The notes under the pieces were generated by a model. That model worked only from the letters and a program-made list of their open reading frames with translations. It searched no databases and had not been told where the DNA came from. From Thozetella sp. PMI_491 (lineage: Eukaryota > Ascomycota > Sordariomycetes > Chaetosphaeriales > Chaetosphaeriaceae), in assembly GCA_021432635.1 (NCBI GenBank), contig MU270015.1:2548063-2612062 (forward strand): a stretch of 64,000 bases of DNA, written 5' to 3'. The translations under genes were made by a program, and so were the position numbers. This document shows positions 46,606 through 58,408 of this stretch, in pieces (positions within the stretch are counted from its first letter, which is position 1; every line of letters starts with the position of its first letter).

Positions 46606-49600
46606 GTCTAGATAGATCTGCCGAGACACCGCGGGTGGGAAGGAACGATTGAGTGCAGACGACTAGGAGTTGGTTGAACCTAATCCTGAAAGTTCTACGA
46701 TAATGCTTTTCAACCCCATTGTCTCTCTATCCTTATACTCAATTCACATGATGCTTTACCACTGCTACCTTCCCTCCCTTTGCCACGGGGGTCAGCTTCC
46801 TACATCCTACTGTGGTACTGAATATGCCGATCGTTTTCGTATTCCGAAAAGTACAAACAAAAGCCGGTCTAACTGTTAGCGTGCTACGGGGATCCAAGGC
46901 GACACGGGCCACATCTTCACCCCTAAGGTAAGCTTCTCTCCATTTCTATCAGGGGTAAAGCGAGGGCAGCATTGATTGGCTGACTCTACAAAATTTCTCT
47001 CAAAGACATTGGAGATCTCTCTATATGATCCTCTTTTTTCTGTTCCCCGCGTGCCGCCTCTAGATTCCGCTCTACTATTGACCCATGCACTACCCCTGCC
47101 AAGCCCCGGCTCCAGATTCATGCCTGTGCCGTATAGTACCGGCCTAGCAGTCCATTCAGCCCGGCGTTGTATATTCCGTACAGTGAAAGAACAAAAGGAT
47201 CGGCAGGTTCATGCAAGACTTTTGTCCAGCTCACGGTAGTTTATTAATAATGCTACCCAGCCACTTGTGCCATCCCCGCGCTGATGCCTAGTCCAATCAC
47301 GCTAGTGCTAAATCCGACATCACAGGATACCATCAGCAAAATTTCGCATTGTGCGGTGGGAGTCTATTGGTTCCTTTATTGGAACCAGGCAAGTCCCGTG
47401 GCTTGTGAAGGAATGGGGTAGCAATGCCACCGTAGCAAAGAGAGGTGGCCAGCGAGCTAAGCGTCGGCCCGAACGAAGGGAACGTGTCTACCATAGTAGT
47501 TGCCCAAAATGGTCAAAACAATCACGCCATAGAGCAACGATCCCGAGGATACGATGAAATTATTATTTAAAGGGTTAATTCCCGCTCTGAATAATGAACC
47601 CCCTTGATTGGTTATAGTCGTAACTGTGCACCCGCCTCATTCCACTCTGCACCCGAAATCTTACATTAAAGTGAATACAAGACGTGCCATCCGTAATTGA
47701 GAGATACTTTCTGGAGCTATATCAATATATGGGTCTAGAATCCTGAATACTGGGACTGGAGATTATACTCGTAACCTTTCTTTTAGAGCTCGGAACGAGA
47801 TAAGCCTAGCAGCCCTTTTTAACCCGAGCACCGTAACCCTAGCGCAACTCTAAAACTACTAAAAAAAATATGGCCGAGAATCGTGCGCTATTTAGCCCCT
47901 TCAATCTCTCGAGCGCCAATCTTGCACTCCTTGCCATTGCGCGGCCGCTATCGTGGCCCACGCCTAGTCCACAAGAGTAGGAACAGGACGTCTCGACGAG
48001 GGCCGATTAGAAGCTGGAAGGCAGCTGCGGGCGCCTTCGAGTGATGAGTGCCTAAACTTTAAAGTTCTGTGAACTCACTTGCAAAGAGCAAGAGCTGCGT
48101 GGTGGCGAAATTGCAACCCCCAGCGAGGCTGCGGCGAGGCTGCGGCGACGCGATGAGCAAACACCAATGGAAAACACCAAAATGCTCATGGTAGAAAGGA
48201 ATTGGAGATGTAGAAACACAAATGCCAAGCATGATAGAAAGGTTAGCTACCATCAAGGACTAAAAGTGCGTTTGTTCGGGGGACGCTGCAGACCTTGTGT
48301 TAACCCGTCATTATACGAGGGGGGCAGGACCAAGCCACGCGCGTTCGCCGCAACTTCTTGGTGGATGGATGCCACTCCAAACACAATACCTGCCATTAGC
48401 CCCAGTCTACCTTCTAGCACCGTGATTCCGTCCAAGCACACTCCAGCCCAGGTCGTGACCATGCTGATGAGGATCACATTGCCACACATGTTGACACTGC
48501 CCAGACCCCACAGTGATATCTTCGACGGTGTGGGTGAGGATGAGCCACTCGACGCTCGTGGCCACCACTCCCGCCACCCAAGTCACTGTGAAGCGATCGG
48601 TGAACTACAGTTAGGTGAGAGTGAGGTTGTAGTTCTTCACTCTCATAGGGAACATAGCCAAGTAACACGCATGATATCCCGAGCAGTTTCCTCAAGCTCG
48701 TGTACCTCTCCGCACACACAGGAATGGCCACTTCCCGTAGTCTTGATGGCTACTGCAACATTTGGGTCCTAAAGAACGTCATGCCGTTTCCCCAAAACAA
48801 TTATATGTTGACGCAAATATCGCAGCACTGCCAAGGCTCAGGGTAGTTGCATGTATACAGCTCCCAGAAGCTCTGCCAAGGTGGCACGGACCAGCCGTGT
48901 GAGACTTGGTATAATTAGGCCTAATTCCGCAGGTCTGTATCACCTGGTGCAAAATCTTTGACGCCCCTAATTACGGGTCACCATGGCGTCCGGGTTACCA
49001 GACTGTCAGCATGAAGATCGATCTCGTGAAGGCAAATGTCTCTTTGCTGAACTCAACCTACAAACAAGGTACCATCTCCACTGTCAGCCAATGCTCAACC
49101 AACCCCAATTCTACCTACCACCAGGCGGGATGCACCAAAGACCAGCTCAGTCCAAAATAAATTGCGAGTAAGGAAATGTATTCGTGGTATTAGTCAAGAG
49201 TATGTAACTGTCTGCCAATACCATCTAACGGTCTTCCATGCTCAGCTATCAAGCCCTAGCCCCACAGATGCACTCTCGCGCCAAGAATAAAGGAAGATGC
49301 CTAAAGGGGAATCTTTAATTCCTAAATATTAATATGGCTGTCGTGTGACGTGATGCTTTTAGCGGGACAACGATACTATTTACCTGGGTGTACTTTGGTG
49401 AGCTTACGCCAAGTCGTGGTTCGTCCCGTAGTTGGCATGATTGCCTCCCTAGGCACCTAAGGCGTGCATTTTCGGTTATAAAGCTTATTGAGTGAGGCCG
49501 GCTGTTACAGCCTTACACTTTGAGCCTGCTAACGATGAAACCATGCAGTTTGGCGCTAAGTTCCTGCCCCCGTGTTTGATCGCTGTCGTGCATCAGCCAC

Positions 49601-49835
49601 GATTCCAGCTCAGGACTTGTGTCGGGCTAAGTCCCCTACGAACTCACGCAGCCTTCAACATTCGCATTTGCCAGTTATAGGTAAGAAAACTGACTCATGA
49701 AATGACGACTTTCGTCTTCTTCCTTTAGTTGTTTCTTGGTGCTGGTACGCCGGTGGAAACTTTACTGGTGCCTCAAATTGGCACCCCTTAATGGATTAAG
49801 AAATCTGCTATCGACTTTCGAGGGGTAAATATACC
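46606..49835. other. Large gene-poor intergenic region with coding-like fragments
   Basis: This 3.2-kb stretch has no intact gene that I recognise. On the minus strand between about 48770 and 48250, three frame segments separated by possible splice sites look coding-like: DPNVAVAIKTTGSGHS, FTDRFTVTWVAGVVATSVEW and MCGNVILISMVTTWAG. They may be an unrecognised or decayed gene. A GC-rich short tandem (gcgaggctgcg units) lies at about 48122-48148. Confidence 0.3.
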
Positions 49836-51534
49836 ATGGATTATAGGAAGGAGGATGGTTTCATCGAACTCGTCGATGGCCTCCCTGCCGTGCAGACCTC
49901 GATAATTAGCGACAGCATAGTATCCGAGAAGAAGATCTCATTTTCTCAAGCTGTTCGCTGTTGGCCTCGGATAACCATCTATTCCGTTGCGCTTACCTCG
50001 GCGATTATCCTCGGAGGCTTCGACATCAGTATCATCTCCTCTGTCGCTTCGTTACCGCAATTTCAGTAAGTTCCTGCTACTGTCTGCCGATGGAAGGTGC
50101 TTACCCAACTGGGTCACAGGAAGGTTTACGGTGAAAGTTTCGAGGATACATATATCATTCCTGCCCTGTGGCTTGCTCTCTGGAATGCGGCAGTCCCCGC
50201 TGGTGCTATTGCCGGCTCCATTGGCGGCGGCGTCACGCAGGACATGTTTGGACGTCGTCTATCCATCGCCATTGCCAGCATCCTCTCAGCCGCTTGTGTG
50301 GGAGTGGCCTACGTCTCTGATGTTTCAGACGATATCAATGTTCGTCGATCGGTTTTTCTCGTCGCTAAGGCATTTCAAGGGTTTGGAAACGGCATGCTCC
50401 TGTGCACAACTCAGACGTATCTGTCGGAAAACCTGCCTTCGGCTCTTCGAGGCCCAGGACTTGCACTATTCCCGATCTTTACTCTCATCGGACAGCTTAT
50501 TGGCTCCATCATTGTCCAAGTCACGTTCGGCATGCCCGGTACATCATCTTACAGGACGTGTTTCGCCTCCCAGTGGCCGTTCACCGCTCTCCCTCTAATC
50601 GTGTCGGTTTTGCTTCCCGAAAGTCCCCCGTGGCTCATTAGGATGAAGAAACTAGACGCGGCGCGTACGGCGTATAGCCGCCTAGATACGAGGGCCGATC
50701 CTGTCAGATCAGCAGCATTTGAAGCGCTGAAGCACGTCATCGAGATAGAACAAGAGACATCGGCGAAAGAAAAGGTCACGTACTCGCAGTGTTTTGGTGG
50801 AACTGATAGACGACGGACGGTGATTGCGATGTTTGCCAGTCTATCGCCAACCCTCTTCGGACTACCACTTTACGCTCAGGCTAGCTATTACTTGCAAACG
50901 CTCGGCATGGACGCCGGGCCCAGTCTTGCTTTCGTTATCGTTGGTGCCGTGCTTGGGTTTGTCTCGACCCTCGGCAGCTTCTGGACCTTGACGAGATTTG
51001 GAAGAAGAGCGCTTATTCTCTCGTCGTTGTCTATCGCGACTGTGCTCTGGCTTTCAGTCGGCATTGCGGGCTGTTTCAGTAGCCTCGGGGCTATATGGTA
51101 TGAGCAGCAAGTCGTATTGCATGACCATTCCTCAACTAACCGCGCAATCACACAGGTACATTGCAATTTGCATGATGATAATTCTCTTGATCATTGGCCT
51201 GGGAGCCTGGCCGGCTTCATACGCAGTTGCCGCGGAGACGTCGTCATTGCGCTTGCGCGCGAAAACTCAAGGTGTAGCAGGTTCTACAGCTAACCTTACG
51301 ACTGGACTCTTTAGCATTGCCCTGCCATATCTGTACAATCCGGACCAGGGGAGACTTGGGGGTAGAGTTGGGTTTGTGTTTGCCTTCTTTACTGCTGGGG
51401 CGGTCCTGGTCATGTGGGCAATAATTCCTGAGCTAAAGGATCGGAGCGCTGCCGAGATTGACGAAATGTTTGAGATGGGTTTGCCTACAAGGAGCTTCAA
51501 GCATGCGAGAAGCCAGGCAGCACGGAAACATTAG
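49836..51534 (+). CDS. MFS transporter, sugar-porter-like
   Basis: Model join(49836..50065, 50120..51097, 51156..51534), 528 aa. The N-terminal cytoplasmic tail of about 50 residues precedes TM1 (ITIYSVALTSAIILGGFDISIISS). Family landmarks are DMFGRRLSI (loop 2-3), LVAKAFQGFGNGMLLCTTQTYLSENLPSALRG, LLPESPPWLIRMKKLDAA before the central loop, and IPELKDRSAAEIDEMFEMG at the C-terminus. Both introns (54 and 58 nt) start GTAAGT or GTATGA and end CACAG. Twelve membrane spans are expected. The PESPxWL and PEL(K)xRSxxEIDE motifs resemble maltose or general alpha-glucoside permease-type proteins, but the substrate is not certain. Confidence 0.88.
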
Positions 51535-51831
51535 TTTTAATATAGTTGCAGGTCAGCCCTATATTTTTATGTATAACTAGCACGCTTGGTTCACGATGAA
51601 AGTCTAGGCATCACTTACCATCCTTGAGGACATCGCTTATTGTGAGCTCAAGGTCTCAAGTACAAGTCGAACCTCAGTCAATACTGGGAAAGCGTAGCTA
51701 AATGCAAATTTGGAATTATTCGAGTTGCCCTGCGGCATCTTATTTTTTGCATTTATTACCCCCTAGTTGTATCCGCCGTGGGAGACTCGCAACATAGAGG
51801 AACCGAATCTGAACAAGACACCTCGGCCACC

Positions 51832-53972
51832 TTAGCTCACATACCCAGCCAGGTGCCCAATAGTAGCATTTTGCCAACCGGCGCGAGGCGCAAATATATG
51901 TCTTGGCAGGTTGAACCCGCCACATACGTCTGTGGTAATGCAAACATTCCCCCCACAACAGGTGCCGACAGCGCATACGGCGCCGAGTGGGCAGTCACCA
52001 CTGTTGCCGCAGGTAGCCAAGCCGGCGCACGGCGTGTTGCCATCAACGCAAAACCCAGTGTGGTCTGCGATTGATGCGCATACGCAGCTTCCCCCCGGCC
52101 CGCAAGGACCAAAGGTGGCGCAAGTCTGCCCCAGACAGGAGTTGAACGAACAGGCGCCATTGGTGCATGAGTTTGTTGGACACTAAGTAGGTCAGTCATA
52201 GACTTGCCATCGGCAGTATCGTCCCGAAGCGGACGCGTTAGATGAATCGAGTACACTTACGTGTATATCACAGCTCCCGCAGTTGTCCGGGTCTGTCTTT
52301 GTATCGACACATTTATCGCCGCAGGCCGTTAGCGAGTCGTCGTTGCACTTGCAGTCGCAATACTCCTGTATGGTCTCGGTATAGTGTCCCGCTGCGTAGT
52401 CTCCCGAGACCTTGGAGTAATAAAAGTTTGCGATCTTGATGCAGGTTCCATGAAGAACAGAACCAGCATCGTGGTTTGCGTCGCATGTCTGCGTCATCCT
52501 GTTGAGAAACTCGGTGTTGCATCCGGTGAATGTCTCGGAACAGTCCGCTAGACAGACGTCAGCATATTTCCAGGCGTCCTGGGCCAATTCATATCAATGG
52601 CCCCTCAAAAGTACCGTAATGTCCAAGACTTACCCCAGCAAACATCGTGAAAGTTGCAGGCGTCGACGAACTCGAAATTGGGAACAAAGTAGCCCCAGAA
52701 ACCTTCTGGACCGCACCCATTCGATGTTACGGGGACTGGGGGGTTCTTCGTAGTGGCATGCTGTTCCGGAGAGGGACACTTGGAACCGGGTGCCGTCGGG
52801 GTCGCTTGTGGCATGATATAAAAGCCTTCGGGCACGGGAATATCCCGAGTCTTGCGCGCCGCCGCGGATGCAGTAGCAACAATTTCCCCGGTAGTCTTTA
52901 CGACGAATTGGAACCGGATGCCGCCGATGATTCCGGCAGTGGTCAAGCTATCGCACTCGACAGACCAAATTGAAGTGACATACTGGTCACCTGAGCCAAC
53001 GTACGTCTGCCCGTTGGAACTTAAAGAGTAAGTCAGAGATACATTAAAAACGACTAGAGACTCGCTCTTAGAAATACCTTGACTCAACAAAACCAACTGC
53101 TCCAGACTTGAAGACGGCCAAAAACAGTTGTTTCCCGCCGGAGGTTAAGACAACATCGTACACCCTAACATACAGGAGAGTAGTTAGCTAAGGAGCTACG
53201 CGGGTGGTGGCGACTGGCCAACGTCAAGCGTACCCTGACGGTGCCCCTGCAGGGTGGGAGAAAGTGAAAGGATCCACTGGAGCCGTCGGGTCGCTCTGCT
53301 CAACAGCTTTGCCGTCTTTGTTGATTATGGAGAGGCCATTCGGGTCAAGGAGTTCCTATCATTGTTTAATGAGTTTCCTATCGGCATGCAACGGGGAAGG
53401 AGGGATAATTACAAAGGGAGCCCCAGAAGCAGGGTCGAAGACACAGTTGGCATAAGAGCTGGGGATTGCCGGGGTATAACCTGGGCCTGTAGGCACTGTA
53501 GAGGTGCTAACAGTAGTAGTTGTTGTCTAGTGCCTCGATTAGTCCTACGTTCGAAAAACTGTCCGTGCGAACGAGGTACCTGGTCTGGCTTTGACACAGT
53601 GGTACTGGTGACTCCCCAGCAGGAGCAAGCACTGGCATAACGCGAAGTTCCCGAGCAAGCCGACGCATACGTCGGAACAGTCTTTGAGGTGGGAGCAACC
53701 GGCGTGGTGACAGTCACGGTGCTTAAAAGCGTGTCAGAAAATACCTCTCAGTAAAGTTCAGTGGCAAAACCAGGTACGTACGCCGTGTGGCCATACTCAG
53801 TGACCACCATGAAGGCTGCGCAGTCGCTCTGAGCAGTCGAAGAAAAGCTAGGCCCGCGACGGGTTCCGGTTACCGCACGGGCGCAATTGTCGTCATTGCA
53901 ACCATTGGCAGCATTGACAGGCCGCGAGGATGCACCGATAAGTGCAAAGACCAAAGAGTTTTTCATTTTCAT
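51832..53972 (-). CDS. Secreted phospholipase-A2-like protein with cysteine-rich C-terminus
   Basis: Model complement(join(51832..52182, 52261..52547, 52634..53019, 53078..53164, 53234..53355, 53413..53526, 53580..53721, 53782..53972)), 559 aa. A short signal peptide (MKMKNSLVFALIGASSRPVNA) is followed by a Thr/Ser-rich linker (TVTVTTPVAPTS; TTTTTVSTSTVPT). A beta-rich middle (QYVTSIWSVECDSL ... GFYIMPQA) precedes a secretory PLA2 core, NGCGPEGFWGYF ... VDACNFHDVCWADCSETFTGCNTEF. This core carries the His343-Asp344 pair of the CxxHDxC active-site helix. After it come about 150 residues with dense cysteines (CGDKCVDTKTDPDNCGSCD; CGPGGSCVCAS; CAVGTCCGGNVC). The exon 6/7 junction was chosen because it alone gives HDVCWADC without a stop. 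It would be extracellular, with calcium-dependent lipid hydrolysis likely but unproven. Confidence 0.82.
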
Positions 53973-55059
53973 GTTGGCTCCTAGATAGGTTCTGTCGAGA
54001 AATCGAGAGCAACACAGTCGAAAACGAGGCTCCTGAGAAGACTGCGTCGCTCGACTTGCTGGCAAGAGAGGTTGTCATAGTTTCGACATGCACCGTTTTA
54101 TAGAGGCTCTGCGACAAGGAAAAGAAAGCAGAAGTGCCCGAAAAGCTGTGGTAGAGAGCTGTGGTAGAGACTATCAGCCTCAAACCGAGGTAGTACCCGT
54201 TAGTCAATATTTTTTCACGCCATCCCAATCGGCAGCGGAGCAAGAGCCTCGCTCCGCCTCAGCTGAAAGCACAATTCCGATAACCCACGCCACGCCCTAA
54301 CGACTTTTGAGACACCTAGGCCGCTTCCAAAGCTTGTGGAGACGATTCAACCTATGCTGAGCTTTGCCAAGATCCGGTAGAGTTACACGCCCCTTAGATC
54401 CGGGCGTGCAGGAGCGGCTGTTCCTGAACACATGACGCAGTGGCCAACACAGACTTCAGTACGGCTGAAGTAATGCCTTTCCAGCTCGACAAGGATATCG
54501 ACAACGAAAACCCGGGCAATGAACAACTCTAAATGAAACTAACTATTTATAGGATCCCGAGGCGAGATTCAATCACGCAGGCTCACTGACCCGCTTTGAG
54601 AGAAGTAGCTATAGCAGCAGAGTAGCTCAAATTGTGTCGATGCGTTTCGACATATGGCAGCAATTCGAGGTAAAATTGGGTAGAGAGCAGAGTTGAAGTT
54701 GCTCTCAAGATACCGCTCATTGAGATAAATTTTAATATAGTCAATGGATGCACTGGGCGAAGCAGCTCGCTAGATGTTGATACTAGAACCCGACATCGTG
54801 TGTGCCCGAGGTAGATATCTGAGGCGTTAGGCGGAATGACTTGTGTTCCGTCTCTTACCTACTCAGACATCTCGTTCAGATCTTCAGGTGTGGAAAATCT
54901 CTCGTGTCGAGACTGTATTCCTCGCGCGTGCGACGATGGCTCCCACAGGATCCTCGCTCTTTCTGTGTCACTTTGCCTAACACCCGGCGACTTAGGGTAA
55001 TGACCCTGAGCTCCTCGTTGCCACCAAGACAAATACATCCCACCAGGAATTATGGTGTA
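53973..55059. other. Intergenic region, no gene recognised
   Basis: This 1.1-kb stretch is the 5' flank of the PLA2-like gene. A short direct repeat (gctgtggtagaga, two copies) is at about 54143-54170. No coding signal was found. Confidence 0.35.
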
Positions 55060-55305
55060 CTACGTTGGTAGGTCTACCGGCTCTTTCACTCCAGGTAGCT
55101 CCTGTCCAGGAGGTCTTGCCTCTCGTTCTGGCACCTGGCTTTGAGAGTCTCTTCCCTTCTCCTTTTCGGCAAATCTGCTGCGTTTTGACAGAAGGATGCT
55201 GCTTTCCAAGTGCCATAAAACATAGAGAATTCCGAATATAATCATCACTCCTAGAAAAATCCAAGTCCAATGCGTATTTTCCCTGCTCAAATACGAGCTT
55301 CTCGG
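55060..55305 (-). CDS. Possible small single-pass membrane protein (3' exon)
   Basis: An 81-codon segment begins after a possible acceptor (GGTAG at 55306-55310) and ends at a stop at 55060. It contains one strong hydrophobic span (WTWIFLGVMIIFGILYVLW) followed by a basic then charged, Pro-rich tail (SKRSRFAEKEKGRDSQSQ). It has no ATG of its own, so a 5' exon must exist, perhaps within 55380-55531, where a frame ending DHPPQEPT could be joined by a 73-nt intron. No family is recognised. The membrane span could also be chance. Confidence 0.35.
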   Translation of the reverse strand, partial: PRSSYLSRENTHWTWIFLGVMIIFGILYVLWHLESSILLSKRSRFAEKEKGRDSQSQVPEREARPPGQELPGVKEPVDLPT

Positions 55306-55586
55306 CTACCTCGCCGCCCAACTAGCCGATGATGGCTTCTAATGCTGCAATGACTGCTGCCAAGGCAATGTTAACAGTAGGTTCTTGTGGTGGGTGGTCT
55401 ACGGGCAGAAGGAGTGGACGTTCGGTATGAAAGTTGTTGAACGCGTTCCCCTTTCGGATAGAAGGTTGTAAAATAAAACGACAGAGGAATGCGCCACGAC
55501 AGAGGTGAACATGGCAGTGCGGACGTCCCAAGTTAAGGGCTTAGCCTTATCTAGTATAACCCCGCGTGGAAGCAATATTCTACCTA

Positions 55587-56663
55587 TCAGGCCGTACGCA
55601 GTTTGAATGCAAAAGAAAAATCTCCAATAATCACACCCGCAGTATTTGCACGCTTGAGGTGGTGAAACTGGGTAAACTTAGCTCTGACCTCAGGCTCACC
55701 AATGGCAAGCTGCTCCAAGATCTCAGCGACTGCTGCGTAGAGCACCTCCAGATTTCCGTCCTCAATCTTAACGGCAATTCCTATCGCACCCTTGGCTCCC
55801 AGTTGTCTAGTATCTTCTCCTGCACGAACAGCGACCCCATAACATCCGTCAGCGCCAACCTTTCCTACGACTCGTCCTCGAAACCCGCGCATTAGCTCCG
55901 TGCAGAACCGGTTTTCTCCGCCCACCATCTCTGGATAGCGCGACATGGAGCCAAAAATGCGGGACAGGTGGCGCTGCCTGTCTGGAGGTGATATATCCTC
56001 CTTCTCTGAATTGTCGGCCGCCTGTGCAAGTGAGGCGTACATTGAAGCTAGTCCGCGAAGTGGGAGTGCTGGTGCCGGAAGATTGCACCCGTCAATTCCC
56101 CATTGGACTTGTGCTGCGTCTAAACCGCTGACAACCTCAAACACAGCCTTGACTTGTTGCTGGATCGGATGACTCGGTAAGTGGTATTCCGCGACATTCG
56201 CAGTCGAAAAGAGATGCGCGCCAGCCAGCATCGCCGCGTGTTTGCCGGAGCAGTTGTTGTAAACAGGGCCCGGGGTGAAGTCTCGCCTAATCCATTCGCG
56301 GTTCAAGGTCTCAGAGATGGACGGGTGGCCACCACAGCGGAGATCCTGCTCGTTGGCATCGAGTTGCGCCAGCATTGCGCGGCTCCGAGTGATGTGACGC
56401 TCCTCAGCGTTGTGCGAAGCGCAAATGAGTGCTAGATCAGCATCGTCGAATGCATACTTGTCGAAGCCGTTGGTTTCGAGCAGTGCCAGTGCTTGGAAAG
56501 GCTTGGCCGCCGACCGGATCAACGTGACCCGTGACGGGTTTCCAACGGTGAAGAGTAGCTTCCCCGTTGCATCAATGACAGCACAATGAACCTTGTGCAT
56601 ATTCTCAACGATGCCGCTTCGGTAGCTGGCGACATAGTCGTCGTATGGAGCCTCCGTTATCAT
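55587..56663 (-). CDS. Asparaginase II family protein (bacterial/Rhizobium type)
   Basis: A single exon of 358 aa from the ATG at 56663. The sequence follows the PF06089-type asparaginase family: SGIVENMHKVHCAVIDATGKLLFTVGNP, SAAKPFQALALLETNG, LALICASHNAEERH, CGGHPSISETLNREWIRRDFTPGPVYNNCSGKHAAMLAGA, and WGIDGCNLPAPALPL. The NNCSGKHAAML block contains the Ser/Lys pair used by this structural class. It hydrolyses L-asparagine to aspartate and ammonia in the cytosol. An in-frame ATG at 56774 would add 37 residues (MLRLLINNPSS), but these overlap an AT-rich TATA-like patch and are not family-like. There is no intron. This class is commonest in bacteria though also present in many fungi. Confidence 0.88.
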   Translation of the reverse strand: MITEAPYDDYVASYRSGIVENMHKVHCAVIDATGKLLFTVGNPSRVTLIRSAAKPFQALALLETNGFDKYAFDDADLALICASHNAEERHITRSRAMLAQLDANEQDLRCGGHPSISETLNREWIRRDFTPGPVYNNCSGKHAAMLAGAHLFSTANVAEYHLPSHPIQQQVKAVFEVVSGLDAAQVQWGIDGCNLPAPALPLRGLASMYASLAQAADNSEKEDISPPDRQRHLSRIFGSMSRYPEMVGGENRFCTELMRGFRGRVVGKVGADGCYGVAVRAGEDTRQLGAKGAIGIAVKIEDGNLEVLYAAVAEILEQLAIGEPEVRAKFTQFHHLKRANTAGVIIGDFSFAFKLRTA

Positions 56664-57355
56664 GCCTGCAGTCTGCGCAGAGTTGCCCCTGATGATTGTT
56701 ATGGTTCTTTCGAGTCTATGCCGGTTTCTACAATACAGATTGGATGATGGATTATTTATAAGGAGGCGTAGCATAGAGACCCAACCACGTCCGGGACTTT
56801 TGTTATCACCGGGCCGAGCAGAGCGACCCGTGCCGGTCGAGCCGGTCCTAGTACTACACTTTTGTGGGGCCGATATACAACCACGTACAGTCCACGCCGC
56901 GGAAAAGTGAAACTGCGGAATTGGTGGGTAATCTCTATAGAGGTAGTGTTATCGATTATGAGACGGCCGGTATGGCTGCATAGACTAGGTACCTATCTAG
57001 GCATTCCCAATGGTGCACATTGCATGCCGTATGGTACATTCAGCAACTGTTAAGCGTTGGAGAATTCCGGAGACCAATTGCCAGCTTGTCGCGGGCTTGA
57101 GGAAGCAGTTCTGCAAACACTTCTATTGTAGCTGGGTTGGGTCAAGCCGTGGTACAAACCTGATTTGATGCTCGCCGCAGGGCCGACCAATGAATCGAGT
57201 TTCTAGGCGTCGGTTTCAGCCGCATGATCAAGGTCTTCCACCGCCCTTGCTTTGAATAGGCTTTGCGGCTCTATACGTTGCATCTAATCTTCAGAGCTCT
57301 GCTTCTAGCTGTTAGGAACAAACCTAAAGGGTCGTTTAAGCTGCCAAAATAAGCC
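56664..57355. promoter_or_regulatory. Divergent intergenic region
   Basis: This 692-bp stretch separates the asparaginase and the conserved membrane-protein start codons and has no gene. A TATA-like patch (tatttataagg, about 56753-56763) lies 90-100 bp upstream of the chosen asparaginase start, which supports the start at 56663. Confidence 0.4.
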
Positions 57356-58408
57356 ATGGAAGAAGCACCATTCGAGGAGTGGCACCAGCTTTGCGATACG
57401 TTGAAGATCGAAGGGTCTCAGATTCTACGCCAGCCGCGCCCTCCCAACCCCACGAAAGTAACAAAAGCGGCAAAGACGTATCTACCCGGAGATCCTCGCA
57501 TACAGCTTACAGGGCCAGATATCGGAAATCACCTCCAGGCCGAGTTCATAACGAAGGATTTAAACTGCCTTGCCCCGCATCTCTGGCTCATGACCACACA
57601 AAGTAGTGCCAACATCTCGTCTCTCACCGAGCAAATCGTCCGAGGACGCAGAATCGTAGTTTCCGAAAATCCGGGCCTCCACCTTGTCTGGATCAATGAC
57701 CGAGTATTTCTCAAGCCCATGCCTAAATACCTCCTGTCTCACGCGTTCTGGAAATACTACCTCTTATCTAACGACTCGCCCATCGCCGCACCGGTGCGAC
57801 AGAGCCTCCTAGAGGCTGCCCGTGGGTTCGTGAGGTCATACGCGTACCTCATCCGCCACAAATCCGATTTTGCCTTGGCAACGCGCGAAGATATCCAGAC
57901 ACCTTGCCTCCTGCCAAAGGGTATATCCTACGCGGATTTTGTTGTTTTCATCGGCCGGTATCACGATATCGATGACAGCCTAGTTTCGCCCCGGTACCAT
58001 TTTGGCGAGTTACGCCTCGCCCGGCTCAATCTCTGGTCCCGCGTCTTCCTGTCCAAACCCCGCTATCACAAAGTCGAGTGGGAGTATGCAGACTACTTTT
58101 CGAAGTTCTATGCACCGGTCCTCTTCATTTTCGCAGTCTTTTCGCTTCTACTGAGCGCGATGCAAGTCACCCTTGCAGTTCAGACGTTCCTCGCGGAAGA
58201 CAGTTCGTGGTTTGCATTTGCTCGAGTTTCTCGTGGGTTCTCGATACTTAGCATTCTTTTCGTTCTATGTGTTATTGTTCTGTTTGTCGTTACATTTGCC
58301 CTATCGGCTTTGAGAGAGGTGATCTACGCTGCCAAAGATTGGGTGGCACGCGCCTCTGGGGAGCCTGGGCTTCGAGATCAGCAAAACCAAAGCTATCCTT
58401 TTGCTTAA
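57356..58408 (+). CDS. Conserved fungal two-TM protein (DUF6601-like)
   Basis: A single exon of 350 aa. The middle region reads APHLWLMTTQSSANISSLTEQIVRGRRIVVSENPGLHLVWINDRVFLKPMPKYLLSHAFW, which I recognise as the hallmark of a widespread fungal family (DUF6601, to be confirmed). Two hydrophobic spans lie near the C-terminus (PVLFIFAVFSLLLSAMQVTLAV and SILSILFVLCVIVLFVVTFAL). Older genome annotations sometimes mislabel such proteins as subtilisin-like proteases, but no Asp/His/Ser protease motifs are present. The function is unknown; a cytoplasmic domain tethered to a membrane is the likely architecture. Confidence 0.82.
   Translation: MEEAPFEEWHQLCDTLKIEGSQILRQPRPPNPTKVTKAAKTYLPGDPRIQLTGPDIGNHLQAEFITKDLNCLAPHLWLMTTQSSANISSLTEQIVRGRRIVVSENPGLHLVWINDRVFLKPMPKYLLSHAFWKYYLLSNDSPIAAPVRQSLLEAARGFVRSYAYLIRHKSDFALATREDIQTPCLLPKGISYADFVVFIGRYHDIDDSLVSPRYHFGELRLARLNLWSRVFLSKPRYHKVEWEYADYFSKFYAPVLFIFAVFSLLLSAMQVTLAVQTFLAEDSSWFAFARVSRGFSILSILFVLCVIVLFVVTFALSALREVIYAAKDWVARASGEPGLRDQQNQSYPFA

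Noticed and set aside
47872-47982. 36-codon frame beginning MAENRALFSPFNLSSANL, resembling the start of old-yellow-enzyme proteins
   Set aside because: Resemblance is limited to about ten residues and no downstream flavoprotein segment could be read in any frame.
56664-56774. N-terminal extension of the asparaginase from the ATG at 56774
   Set aside because: The extra residues are not family-like, and the extension overlaps a TATA-like patch. The ATG at 56663 fits the usual family start.
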